A DNA stretch of 64,000 nt from Avena insularis (Eukaryota > Streptophyta > Magnoliopsida > Poales > Poaceae). This document shows positions 54,723 through 64,000 of this stretch, piece by piece (positions within the stretch are counted from its first letter, which is position 1; each line of letters begins with the position of its first letter). The position numbers and the translations under genes are program-made. The DNA lies in contig CM042684.1 of assembly GCA_023614405.1 (NCBI GenBank), forward strand, positions 532,378,682 through 532,442,681, given 5' to 3'. The notes below the pieces were generated by a model, which saw only the letters and a program-made list of their open reading frames with translations, was not told the origin of the DNA and made no database searches.

Positions 54723-55454
54723 TTGGCCACGCACTCGCCACCATCCACCACTGAGTACCTCAGTGGCAGTGAGTCGTGCATTACCTTCAACAAACGCGAC
54801 CACCCGCCTCAAGTACCTCGCCCAGGTCATTGCCCCCTCGTACTCGAGGCGCAAATTGGAGGCTTCGACATGAGTCGCATCTTCATGGACGGCGGAAGCG
54901 GTATCAACCTCATATTCGCGAGTACCTTGCGAGCAATGAGGATCCCTCTAACTTGCTTGGAGGCATCGGACACAACGTTCCACGACATCGTCCCAGGAAA
55001 AGGCGTATACCCCCTGGGCAAAATCAACTTCGACGTCATATTCGGCATGCCAAAGAACTTCCGGCGCGAGCGCATCGACTTTGAAGTTGTCGACTGGCCC
55101 TCACAATACCACTGCATCCTCGGGCGCGTCGCGTTCGCTAGGTTCATGGCAATACCTCACTACGCCTATCTACAGATGAAAACTCCAGGTCCCAACGGCG
55201 TCATCACGATCAACGGGAGTTTCGAGCGATCTCACAGTTGCGATAGGGAATTCAACAGAATCTCCCAGTCCTTCGGCATGCAGGAGGAACTCGCGCGATT
55301 GAAGGAAACGACAGACAACAGTCTGCCCCCTCTGAGTAGGTCAAGCTCACCTGATCTCTCCTTCGACTCATCTGTGCACACAAAGGAGGTGCAGGTCCAT
55401 CCATCGGATCCCGCTAAAACGGCCCTCATCGCCAACAACTTGAGTCCCGCATAG
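54723..55454 (+). pseudogene. Tat protease region, ends at an in-frame stop
   Basis: A 243-codon frame with the FMDGGSGINLIF active-site segment near residue 54. The D-G-G-S form is usual in this lineage in place of D-[ST]-G. It continues with FGMPKNFRRERIDFEV, HCILGRVAFARFMAIPHYAYLQMK and KTPGPNGVITINGSFE. The frame closes at TAG 55452-55454, but the same frame continues with FLREHWEIFAW and DMPGVPREFTEHAL towards the RT. The stop is therefore a mutation within a longer pol. Confidence 0.82.
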
Positions 55455-55731
55455 GAACTCGCGCTCGTCGAATTCCTTCGTGAGCACTGGGAAATTTTCG
55501 CCTGGTGTCCTGCGGACATGCCAGGAGTTCCTAGGGAATTCACCGAGCACGCACTCAACGTCAACCCCGACGCAAGGCCAGTCAAGCAAACAATCGGTAT
55601 CGAGCCACGGGCACAGGCAATGGAATGGAGATCAATGACTCCTCGAGGCCAAATTCATACGCGAGATCAAGGAAAGCACTTGGCTCGCCAATACAGTACT
55701 GCTGCCAAAAAAGGACACGGATATCCTGCGG

Positions 55732-56943
55732 ATGTGCGTCGACTTCACTTCTCTTAACAAGCACTGCCCAAAAGATCACTTCCCGCTACCACGAATCGAT
55801 CAAATCATCGACTCCACTACTGAATGTGAGCGCCTCTGCTTCCTCGACGCCTACTCAGGCTATAACCAAATTCGAATGAAGGAGGAAGACCAGGAGAAGA
55901 CCGCGTTTACAACGCCCTTCGGCGTGTTCTGCTACAACACAATGCCCTTCGGGCTAAAAAACGCAGGAGCCACGTACCAGCGATGCATGCAGGCCTGCCT
56001 CAAGGAGCAACTTGGTCGCAACATCCAAGTCTATGTCGACGACATAGTAATCAAGACCAAGGAAGAAGCCTCTCTAATCGACGACTTGCGTGAAACCTTC
56101 GCCAATCTCGATCGCTACCGGATAAAGCTCAATCCGGACAAATGCGCCTTCGGCGTACCCTCGGGACAACTGCTCAGGTATCTCATCTCCACGAGATGGA
56201 TTGAGGCAAACCCGAAAAAGATAAAGGCCATATTGGCCATGGAGAAGCCAAAAAACATAAGGGGCGTTCAGCAACTTGCTGGGCGAATCGCGGCCCTCAA
56301 TCGATTTATTAGTCGAATGGGAGAAAAGGCGCTACCGTTCTATCAGCTCCTCCACAAAACCGACAAATTCGAGTGGACCAATGAAGCACAAGAAGCATTC
56401 GAAGACCTAAAGCACCTACTATCCACCTCGCCAGTATTGGTAACTCCACGAGAAAAGGAACCATTGCTGCTGTACATCTCCGCCACCAACCAAGTGGTTA
56501 GCACAGTGCTCGTCGTCGAACGGGCCGAGGAAAACAAGGTCCACGGCGTACAACGCCCGGTACACTACCTCAGCGAGGTCCTCACACCAATAAAACAGAG
56601 GTACCCGCATTATCAGAAGCTGGCGTACGGCGTCTTTATGACCGCCCGGCGACTGCGCCACTACTTCCAGGAACACCCAATCGTGGTAGTCAACGACGCC
56701 CCATTGGGACATATCCTCAATAACCCTGACGCCACAGGACGAGTCGCGCTTTGGGGAGTCGAGCTGTCTCCACGAGACATCACATACGAAAAGCGCGGCG
56801 CAATCAAGTGCAAGTCCTCCCGGACTTTCTCGTACATTGGATGGAAAACCAACTCCCGGACAGGCCAGACATGTCCTACCTCTGGACAATGCACTTCGAT
56901 GGGTCCAAGAGGAAAGATGGAGCAGGAGCAGGTGTCATACTGA
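55732..56943 (+). pseudogene. Tat reverse transcriptase and first RNase H
   Basis: Long frame (403 codons). RT motifs: LPRIDQIIDST, FLDAYSGYNQI, FGLKNAGATYQRCMQ, and catalytic YVDDIVIKT with both aspartates. The connection includes QQLAGRIAALNRFISR. The following RNase H (about residues 235-350) reads LLLYISATNQVVSTVL, so the first catalytic aspartate is missing; such degeneration is usual where the second RNase H has taken over. Frameshifts lie near 55620, before the frame, and near 56805, after which the correct frame continues in 56751-58304. Confidence 0.9.
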
Positions 56944-58304
56944 CATCGCCTCAAGGGGACAAGCTGAAGTACGTCCTGCGAATGCAGTTCACAGCCTCAA
57001 ACAACGAGGCTGAATACGAGGCCCTGTTACACGGGATGAGGATGGCAAAAGCCTACGGAGCAAAGAGGCTAATCATATATGGCGACTCCCAGCTGGTCAT
57101 AAACCAAACAATGCACGAGTGCGACGCACTAAACGACAACATGACCGCATACCGCGGCCTCTACGACACACTTGAAGGAGACTTCGACGGCTGCGAGTTG
57201 CGACACATAGGTTGCGAAAGCAATGAGGAGGCGGACGCACTCGCCAACATAGGTTCCACCTGCGCACCCATACCACCTGGGGTATTTCTCGAGCGCATAT
57301 GCGAACGCTCCATCAAGCCAAAGGCCGCAGAGAAGAAAACAAGCGCAGCAACGGACTCGGGGGCTACGCCACCCAATGAGCCAATGACAATCGATGACTT
57401 GGAGCTCGACATAGGACTCGAGGGACCAATGAGCGTCATGATGATCGAACAATCCTGGACGCAGCCGTACATTACGTACCTCCTCAGCAAGCGCCTACCG
57501 GACGACCCGACAGATGCACGACACATCACGCGATGCTCCAAGGCATTCGCCGTTATCAACGACAAACTGTATAAACGCAGCATCACAGGCGTGTTACAGC
57601 GATGCGTCTCCCTAGCTGATGGAAGAGCAGTCCTCCTCGACATCCATGAAGGGACCTGTGGGCACCATGCCGGCAGCCGCGCCCTCGTCGACAAAGCTCT
57701 ACGAGCTGGATTTTACTGGCCCACGGCCATGCGCGACGCCAAGGATATAGTCCAAAAGTGCAACGCCTGTCAGCGATTCGCGGACAAGCCACACGCACCA
57801 GGCGCAGAGCTACGACCTATTCCATTGGCCTGGCCCTTCGCCCAGTGGGGACTCGACATGGTCGGCAAACTTCCAAGGTCCTCGCAAGGAGGCTACGTCT
57901 ACCTCTTGGTCGCAGTCGACAAGTTCACCAAGTGGATCGAGGCCATGCCAGTGACCAAGCAATCAGGGCACAACATAGTCAAGTTCTTCGAGTCCATCAT
58001 CTACCGCTTCGGCGTGCCACACAACATCATCACCGACAATGGAACGAACTTTACATCCAAGGAGTTCCAAGATTTCGGCGAGAACCTGGGGATCAATATC
58101 AGCTATGCCTCAGTCACACACCCGCAGACCAACGGTCAGGTGGAAAAGGAAAACGGGCTCGTCTGTAGCGGCACCAAGAAGCGACTCCTCCGGCCACTCG
58201 AACAAAAACTCCAAACAGCGCCACCGGCTACACACCATTCTTTATGGTACATGGAGCAGAGGCAGTATTACCCGCCGAGGTACGGTACAGAGCGCCACGC
58301 GTAG
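56751..58304 (+). CDS. Tat archaeal-type RNase H and integrase
   Basis: The frame opens in the RT-RNase H tether (true sequence from about 56805). The second RNase H has the full set of acidic residues: MHFDGSKRKDGAGAG (D, about residue 48), NNEAEYEALLHGM (E), YGDSQLVINQ (D) and NEEADALAN (D). Integrase follows: an HHCC zinc-binding segment (HEGTCGHHAG ... CNACQRF, about 57650-57776) and the core with WGLDMVGKL, ITDNGTNF and NGQVEKENG, giving D, D and E. After about 58175 the frame is lost. The C-terminal integrase region continues in other frames to about 58638 (MVHGAEAVLPAEV at 58244, then the LRLKQQGHLKLESPWEGPY block). It is part of the pol polyprotein, not a free-standing gene. Confidence 0.88.
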   Translation: MGSRAVSTRHHIRKARRNQVQVLPDFLVHWMENQLPDRPDMSYLWTMHFDGSKRKDGAGAGVILTSPQGDKLKYVLRMQFTASNNEAEYEALLHGMRMAKAYGAKRLIIYGDSQLVINQTMHECDALNDNMTAYRGLYDTLEGDFDGCELRHIGCESNEEADALANIGSTCAPIPPGVFLERICERSIKPKAAEKKTSAATDSGATPPNEPMTIDDLELDIGLEGPMSVMMIEQSWTQPYITYLLSKRLPDDPTDARHITRCSKAFAVINDKLYKRSITGVLQRCVSLADGRAVLLDIHEGTCGHHAGSRALVDKALRAGFYWPTAMRDAKDIVQKCNACQRFADKPHAPGAELRPIPLAWPFAQWGLDMVGKLPRSSQGGYVYLLVAVDKFTKWIEAMPVTKQSGHNIVKFFESIIYRFGVPHNIITDNGTNFTSKEFQDFGENLGINISYASVTHPQTNGQVEKENGLVCSGTKKRLLRPLEQKLQTAPPATHHSLWYMEQRQYYPPRYGTERHA

Positions 58305-58640
58305 TCGCCTACAGCGAGAAGGAGTCATCCCTCGCACTCGAAGACTCCGTCGACCTCCTTGACGAAGCAAGAGAAATCGCCGCAGAAAGATCTACGATCT
58401 ACCAGCAGAACCTGCGCAACTACCATAGCAGAAGGCTTCGCCCAAGACCTTCGTCGAAGGTGACCTGGTCCTGCGACTGAAGCAGCAGGGGCATCTCAAG
58501 CTCGAGTCTCCCTGGGAAGGACCGTACGTGATTACATAAGTAATCCCAGGTGGCGCCTATCGCCTTCAAGATTTAAAGACAGGAGTCGCATACTCCAACC
58601 CTTAGAACGTCGCACAACTGCGACGCTTCTACCCTTAGTC
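58244..58640 (+). pseudogene. C-terminal end of the Tat integrase, frameshifted
   Basis: Continuation of pol. The PAEVRYRAPRV and EIAAERSTIYQQNLRNYH blocks, then (after a frame change near 58450) the SPWEGPY-type terminal fold. Stops near 58537 and 58602 break the frame. Confidence 0.75.
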
Positions 58641-59055
58641 GTTTCTTCTTTACTTTTACATCGCAAATAAGGCTATTCAGCCAAGGCTACTTAGCCGCAC
58701 ATTGTACTACGTACTGTTCTCCGAATAAATGAAAGCCAAGTGCCCCAAAACTCCGTGCTCTCTTTTCTTTTGTCAACTTTCATACTGGCTGCGCCCTATA
58801 TACATATGTTCTTCGAACAATAACGCGACATCCTGAGTAGCTGGCACATCAATCGAACCCCTAAACATAAACACAACCTAGCTGCCACGCAGCTGACAGG
58901 TTGACAGGGGAAAGATACAAAGATGGCCAGGCTAACGAAAAGGACTCGCATAAGTGCAACGCACCCCACGCTTATAAAGCTATTTGTAAATTATCTACAA
59001 AACTATATATGAGTTTTACAACACTAGTACACTTGTATGCAGGATACATATTTGG
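58641..59055. other. Spacer between Tat pol and the antisense gene
   Basis: No gene was recognised. An AATAAATG stretch near 58723 could serve as a polyadenylation region for the sense transcript. Confidence 0.5.
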
Positions 59056-62000
59056 CTACCCTTGCAATAGAAGAACATTAGTCTGTTCCTCGAAGAAGTC
59101 GACGATTTCCTCAGCTGGACGATCCACCGCTTGATAGTGCGGCACCATGTTCCAGGAAGATCCTGCTGGTGGCGCCGGTGGCCCAGATGCAATGGCGGCG
59201 ACATCCACGTCAGGCCTGTGCAAACGCACCACGGAGAGCGCAGCCTTGGCACCAGCCACCAGCTGCTGCCTCACGCACTCGCGAACCGCGGACATATCTT
59301 GAAATTTCATCAGAAGGGCTAGCAGGCTTGACGGAGTATCATCCAGCGGGAACATCGCCCGGTAGATGTTCTTCAAGCACGACTGCGACTTCTTCAGAAA
59401 AAGCAGCACTCGCGAGGCGCGATCCTGCAGGATCGCTAACGCAGTCGCACGATCATGATCTACCCAGAAGTATCCACTCTCCTGAAGCTGCTCTTGGGTG
59501 AGATCATGAAGGCGGATGGCAATCCTATCCCTCTCGTCCTGCGGACGGTGCGCGTTAACAACTACATCAACAAAGCATGAGTACAACGTACCATTGCGAT
59601 CATCTACAAAGAAAAGACGAGGATGAGCAAACTAACACTTAAACTGGTCGCCCATGCGTCACCTCGCCAGCGAGATATTGCTCACGGGCGGCGGCTTTTT
59701 CAGCCTCGACTTCCACGTCCGCTACCACGGATCACAGGCAACTCACGCTCCTGCTTAACGCGATCACGAAGTCACGAAAGCGAAAGCTCCTCTACTCTAG
59801 AGCGGTGGTGCCATTATATCCTCAAGAGATGGCGAGACCGGGTTCCCCCGCAGGCGACTTAGCGTACCCTATCAAAAATCAAGTCAGAAGCAAAATAAGG
59901 CGACCAACTCAAAAGTCAAAAGTAAACAGGTGCATTCAGGATCAATAAAAAGTATGTACAAACACATTCGCCAACAGGCATGATCTCCAATCAAAAGAGC
60001 GAGTTCGTCAGCTATTACAAGAAACTAACTACGGAGCAGCTGGCTTCTTCGACTTCGAGGACCTTAGGGGCTTTATCAAGTCCGTGGCGATGTCGATGCC
60101 ACCGACTTTCCGCCAGCCCGAGGCGAAGTTTCGCCGCCTTCTTTGCGATTCAGCTCCTCGAATACTTGGCAACGGTGTTTATCAAGGAATGGCCATATTT
60201 GGCACAAGCGATGCAAAAGGAGCGAACACTACCTCATCGACCATCCGCGCCAATAGGCATTGTCTTGACACATGAGAGGATCCACTTCGACTCGTGGGCT
60301 TGCACCATGGCAAGCGACATGGTCGCACCAGCTGCGCGGAGGGAGTTCTTGTACGTGGCAGGTACACCCCCAGCGAGTGATTCCACCAGCTCCTCCACAT
60401 TGTCTACCAGCTCCGCCTTCGGCATCAGCTCCTCCCAGAGGAGACTCAGGGTGGCCTTGGCTTTGGACAAGTGTTTTGGACAACGGCGCTACGGTCTTCG
60501 ACTGCAGATACCGCGCCCGCCAAAACGTCATCGCGACCAAGGGCTTGCGGATCAAAGCTCAAGCCACCAACATCTACAACAAAAAATACGTACACGGATC
60601 AAACTCCTAAGGCCACCAGCACTACAGAGGAAAAGAAGAACATCGATAAATATCTACCAAGTAGAGGTACCTGAGAGGGCCTTGGCGACTGAAAAAGTTG
60701 CTCTTCAAACAACTTCTCCCTAGCCACAAAGGAGGCACGCAGATCCTCTTCGCGCTTCTAGGCCTCATCACGAGCCGCGAGTGCCTCGTTGCGCCCCTTC
60801 ACTGTTGCGGCCAGCGTCTTCTCCAATGTGGCGACATCATGCAGTAAAGCATTATGCTCAGCTACAAGACAGTCAAAATTCTGGCTGTCACTCGATAATG
60901 CCAAAATACAAGAAAACGAAAAGAACAGGTATAGAATACTCACTCTCAACCACGCGGTGGCGCTTCTCCAGCATCGCATGTTGGCGACCTATCGCCATCA
61001 CTTGCTCCGCTACCTGCGCGGCTTCCTTTACAAGGATCTGTCGCACAAAGCAAGGAATCAGCAGAGGGCAACAAACGGCGTTTGACTGCCAACTTATAAA
61101 AAAAAGGGGGAGATATACTGACATGGTCCTCCAGCGACTCCGAAGAAGATTGTTGAACCATCATCCGAGCTACTACTCGATGCTCCCCTACGTGAGGAGA
61201 GCTCGAAGAATTGTGCCCGGAGTGGGCCGCCGCCGAAGGAGAAGGAGCACGCTCGACCCCTATCTTGGCCTTTGAGGTCGCGACTCCTGATTCCTTCAAA
61301 AATTCGACGTCGCCAGACGATGACGACGCCTCTTGGCTGCAAGATAAAACACACACTCAGAAAAGGGCAAAGTCAACAAGAAGAAAACAAGCAAAGAACG
61401 AATGCACTAGCAAAACTTACCAGTCAAATCTATCAAGATCAAATGTGGCCTCCGTCGATTCCGACGAAGACTCCTTGGGCAATCGCATCTTCTTGCGAGA
61501 AGACGGTGCCACAGCCCTCACTGGAACGGCGGGAATTGGCGACTCCGCGCCAACAGCTGTGCCTCCTAGATTGGAAGGAGTCGACGCGTTAGAATCCTCA
61601 CTGCGCGAACACTTGCGAGTATCCGGACTCTCAGACTCGGGGGATTCCTCTTCAACATCGGAAGGGACAGTCGGCTCAGACTGGTCCTCTTCCACAACCT
61701 CACGAGGAATAACCCCCTCAGGGAGGGGAGGCATGCAAGGCGATACCGCCCACTCCTGCATACAAAAATAAAACAGATAAGTACCAGAAGACGCAATCGA
61801 AAAAAAAATACGCTACTACGTGGCACAACCATACCTCAGGAGGATTGAGCATCGAAAGGAGGAACGATCGCCTGCTCGGAAGCACATCCTTGAGGGTATA
61901 CTTCGTGACCAGTCGCACCCTCTTATCTACCTCACTCGCGGACATGCCATCGGCAGGCACGCGAGTGGGATCATCAGAGCCACCCCATTAGAACATGGGA

Positions 62001-62841
62001 TGGACCCTGGCCTGGAGAGGCTGGACGCGACGACGCAACCAGGTCCTGACAAGGGCGCAGCCTCCCTCTTCTGCGCCTATGCGACTCTCAAGGTCGCAGA
62101 TGCACTGATATAGCACGTCTGTCTCCGCGAGTTCGGAAGGCATGATCACGTTCTTCCAAGAACGCATCTTCTTGCAGGGAGTCGCGGGATCGAAGGGAGC
62201 AAGTCCAAAGTGCTCGTCATTGGCCTTCTGATCGCGCACATAGAACCATCTGTCCCTCCATCCCTGGACGGACTTGGCGAGCTTGATATCAAAGTAGGTG
62301 GCGGATGGATCAACATGGATTCCGCAACCACCTACATCGTAAACTAAAGAGCCAGATGCGGACTGACGCTTCCATTTAAAAATGCGTTCGAAAAGACCAA
62401 AGTTCGGCTCGATTCCGAGCGAGCACTCGTAGAGAGTGATGAAACAGGTGATGTGGAGGAGAGAATTTGGGGACAGCTGGTGGAGCTGGAGCCCATAGAA
62501 ACACAAAAGACCCCGAAGAAAGGGGTGAAGAGGCAATGAAAGACTACGAATGATGAATGCAAGAAACATCACTCGATAACCAGCGGGAGGCACAGGAACG
62601 GTCTCACCGCTGGGGACGCGCGAATCGACGACTGATGCAGAAATCACTCCGTCTTGGCGAAGAAGACGGAGATCCGACGCCTTGATGATGGAGGGGCGCC
62701 ACGCGCCATTAGTCATGCGGGTGCCCGCGACCTTCTTCTTCCCGGCGGCGACGGCGCTGGTGGCTGCAATGAGCCACCTTCTTCTTCTTGCGGTGAGGTG
62801 GCCGCGGAATCGGCGGCAGCGCCTCCCTTCTTCTTCCCCAT
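59056..62841 (-). CDS. Antisense multi-exon ORF of the Tat element (transposase_28-like / coiled-coil protein)
   Basis: Function unknown. A spliced gene opposite to gag-pol. The N terminus starts MGKKKGGAAADSAATSP (ATG at 62841). The main N-terminal exon (61988-62716) has SGETVPVPPAGYRVMFLAFI, LPLHPFLRGLLCFYGLQLHQL, ECSLGIEPNFGLFERIFKWK: the PF04195 'putative gypsy type transposon' domain. Downstream pieces end or begin at plausible splice sites: EVDKRVRLVTKYTLKDVLPSR (about 61835-61945), an acidic Ser-rich exon (61417-61756), a Ser-rich exon (about 61130-61345), coiled-coil exons (60950-61040; 60762-60890), 60234-60470, and the last exon 59056-59586 ending at 59056. A frameshift joins the ATG exon to the main exon near 62715. 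Such antisense ORFs are known in Tat elements such as maize Grande. Exon borders are approximate. Confidence 0.72.
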
Positions 62842-63300
62842 TGCGCGGCAGCGATGAGAGCGAAGAAAGTAGCTGGGGAACGAACGGAGCCGGTCCAGCG
62901 TCGTGGAGAAGATGGGCGCAGAGAAAAGCAGGAAAGCAAAGGGCAATGGCGATGGCAGCAAGGAAGAAAGAACACAGATGGGAAAATTACCGCCACGGCA
63001 TCGCTACTTAACCCCTGGAAGATGCAATCCAATGGCTGACAAAAACCCTATTGGACGCGTGGCATGCATCGCGTAGGACACGTGGAGAAGAGGAAGCGCG
63101 AACCGTCCCCCCACTTCTACCATTACATGCGGAAATCGAGGAGGCACAGTTAAAAATAAGATTACGCACGTCCAGTCAAATCAAAGTCAGAAACTAGGAC
63201 CCACAACTCGTCACGACCCGTCAAAACCGCTCACGCGGGCAACTAAGGTCATACAAGCGTCAGCACTGTCGTCACCAAAGGCTATGCAATGGAGAACTTC
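62842..63300. other. 5' region of the antisense gene
   Basis: Contains the presumed promoter and leader of the antisense ORF. Open frames here (62682-63011 plus, 62709-63032 minus) are shadows of a GC-rich exon or compositional. No other gene was recognised. Confidence 0.45.
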
Positions 63301-63309
63301 GACTATTTT

Positions 63310-63750
63310 TAGTCCTTGCTGGAGTCTTCGACTCCACCAAGCACTCGGGGGCTACTCCCATAGGGAGCACTGGCCGCGCCCCCTACGATTTTTCTTTTCT
63401 TGTTGCAGGAACATGGACAACCACAAAAAGCAAACCCAACCACTCGAAACACAGTTTGATTATGGACATGGGTTACTCCCATAGGGAGAGCCGGAAACAA
63501 GCAGGCAAAAGACGACAGTAGTCGCGAAAATATTTTAGCTGCCTGAGTCATCGACTGAAACAAGTAAGCAAAAGACGACAGCAGTCGCAAAAGTGTTTTA
63601 GTACCTGCCTGGGTCATCAACTGAACAAGCAAGCAAAAGATGACAGCAGTCGCAAAAGTTTTTAGTCCCTGCCTGAGTCTTCGACTCAACCAGGCACTCG
63701 GGGGTTACTCCCATAGGGAGCGCTAGTCGCGCACCCTATGATTATTTGAA
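63310..63750 (+). repeat. Repeated block near the 3' end of the Tat element
   Basis: The motif CACTCGGGGG-C/T-TACTCCCATAGGGAG occurs at about 63341-63370 and 63692-63720, with a partial copy at 63468-63486. The surrounding segment (GAGTCTTCGACTC upstream, CGCGC-CCCTA-GATT downstream) is duplicated too. Between them, a unit of about 65-70 bp containing AAGCAAAAGACGACAGCAGTCGCAAAA-type sequence is repeated three times (63495-63680). This resembles the purine-rich pre-3' LTR region of Tat elements. Confidence 0.7.
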
Positions 63751-64000
63751 CAAAAAACTATGTGTTGATGACATCCACACTCAAAATTCATGGCGACACC
63801 GCCTCATAATTTTTCCCCAACAAAGAGACTGCGTCTCCAGGGTTACCCGAATCGTCTCCGCGATGATAAAATTCGGATGCCGCGCCTACGGCGTGAAGGT
63901 AGACCTGCATAAGGCCTGGCAACGCATTTAACTGCGCACTACCAGAAACATATCCGTGCCCACAGGCACGATGAACATCTGTAGCCTGACGCGTCAAGTG
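63751..64000. other. Remaining tail of the Tat element
   Basis: No LTR start (TGACATGGG) and no gene is seen up to the window edge. Confidence 0.5.

Larger units (their letters stand above)
51862..64000 (+). mobile_element. Tat-lineage Ty3/Gypsy retrotransposon (3' end beyond window)
   Basis: The 5' LTR (51862-52350) is followed by a TGGCGCC-type primer site. Gag, protease, RT, a degenerate RNase H, a second intact RNase H, and integrase follow on the plus strand. Next comes a multi-exon gene on the opposite strand (62841 down to 59056), then a repeat-rich tail. The second (archaeal-type) RNase H and an extra ORF in the 3' region are defining features of the Tat lineage. In-frame stops and frameshifts in gag, protease and RT show it is inactive. 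The 3' LTR is not reached by position 64000. Confidence 0.9.

Noticed and set aside
61211..61771. 186-codon plus-strand frame in the Tat 3' region
   Set aside because: Overlaps antisense exons whose splice signals and acidic Ser-rich coding fit the minus strand better.
63495..63680. Regularly spaced repeats that superficially suggest a CRISPR-like array
   Set aside because: Only three imperfect units of 65-70 bp with similar spacers, in a plant retrotransposon; a tandem repeat, not CRISPR.

Overview
This is plant nuclear DNA from a large, repeat-rich grass genome, most likely a Pooideae species of the Triticeae/Aveneae/Poeae type. The evidence is the mixture of repeats: Athila-type elements with Sabrina-like layout, a Tat-lineage Gypsy element, an Angela/BARE-like LTR end, Stowaway MITEs, PIF/Harbinger and CACTA ends, and intron-bearing plant genes with GC-rich coding exons. 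The species cannot be named from the sequence alone. No prokaryotic feature, CRISPR array, rRNA or tRNA gene was recognised.

Three host genes are supported. A LOB-domain (LBD) transcription factor lies on the minus strand at 9811-10457 (2 exons, 188 aa). A truncated duplicate of its second exon lies about 2 kb away at 7949-8178. A DUF1221-type receptor-less kinase/pseudokinase lies on the plus strand at 34860-37103 (2 exons, 723 aa). It converges on an ADNT1-type mitochondrial adenine nucleotide carrier on the minus strand at 37710-42396 (8 exons, 354 aa). All splice sites of the three models are GT-AG and keep the reading frame. The kinase and carrier form a small gene island between two direct copies of a Harbinger-containing repeat (32.2-34.1 kb and 43.26-45.0 kb).

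Layout: 1-3.65 kb is retrotransposon debris, including a U3-like region full of a CCGGATTATCCGG palindrome and a dead Gypsy remnant. 4.5-10.5 kb is a tandem segmental duplication containing the LBD gene and its truncated copy; the first copy carries a later 1.88 kb Harbinger insertion (TTA target duplication) with an unknown gene. 10.8-12.0 kb is a second local tandem duplication. 12.15-31.22 kb is one Copia element (about 4.9 kb when reconstructed by coordinates) split inside its reverse transcriptase by a 14.2 kb Athila-type complex with three LTRs and two gag-protease-only internal regions. 31.2-32.2 kb is DNA-transposon-like sequence rich in a GTAGCA motif. 45.2-47.2 kb is a mosaic of LINE, Angela-like LTR and CACTA ends. 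47.18-51.86 kb is a minus-strand Athila-type element carrying a nested solo LTR with a perfect 5-bp target duplication. 51.86 kb to the end is a Tat-lineage Gypsy element with dual RNase H and a multi-exon antisense gene; its 3' LTR lies beyond the window.

The candidates for less ordinary biology are the antisense spliced gene in the Tat element, the palindromic U3 array, the unknown ORF in the Harbinger element, and the three-LTR structure with an inverted LTR fragment.
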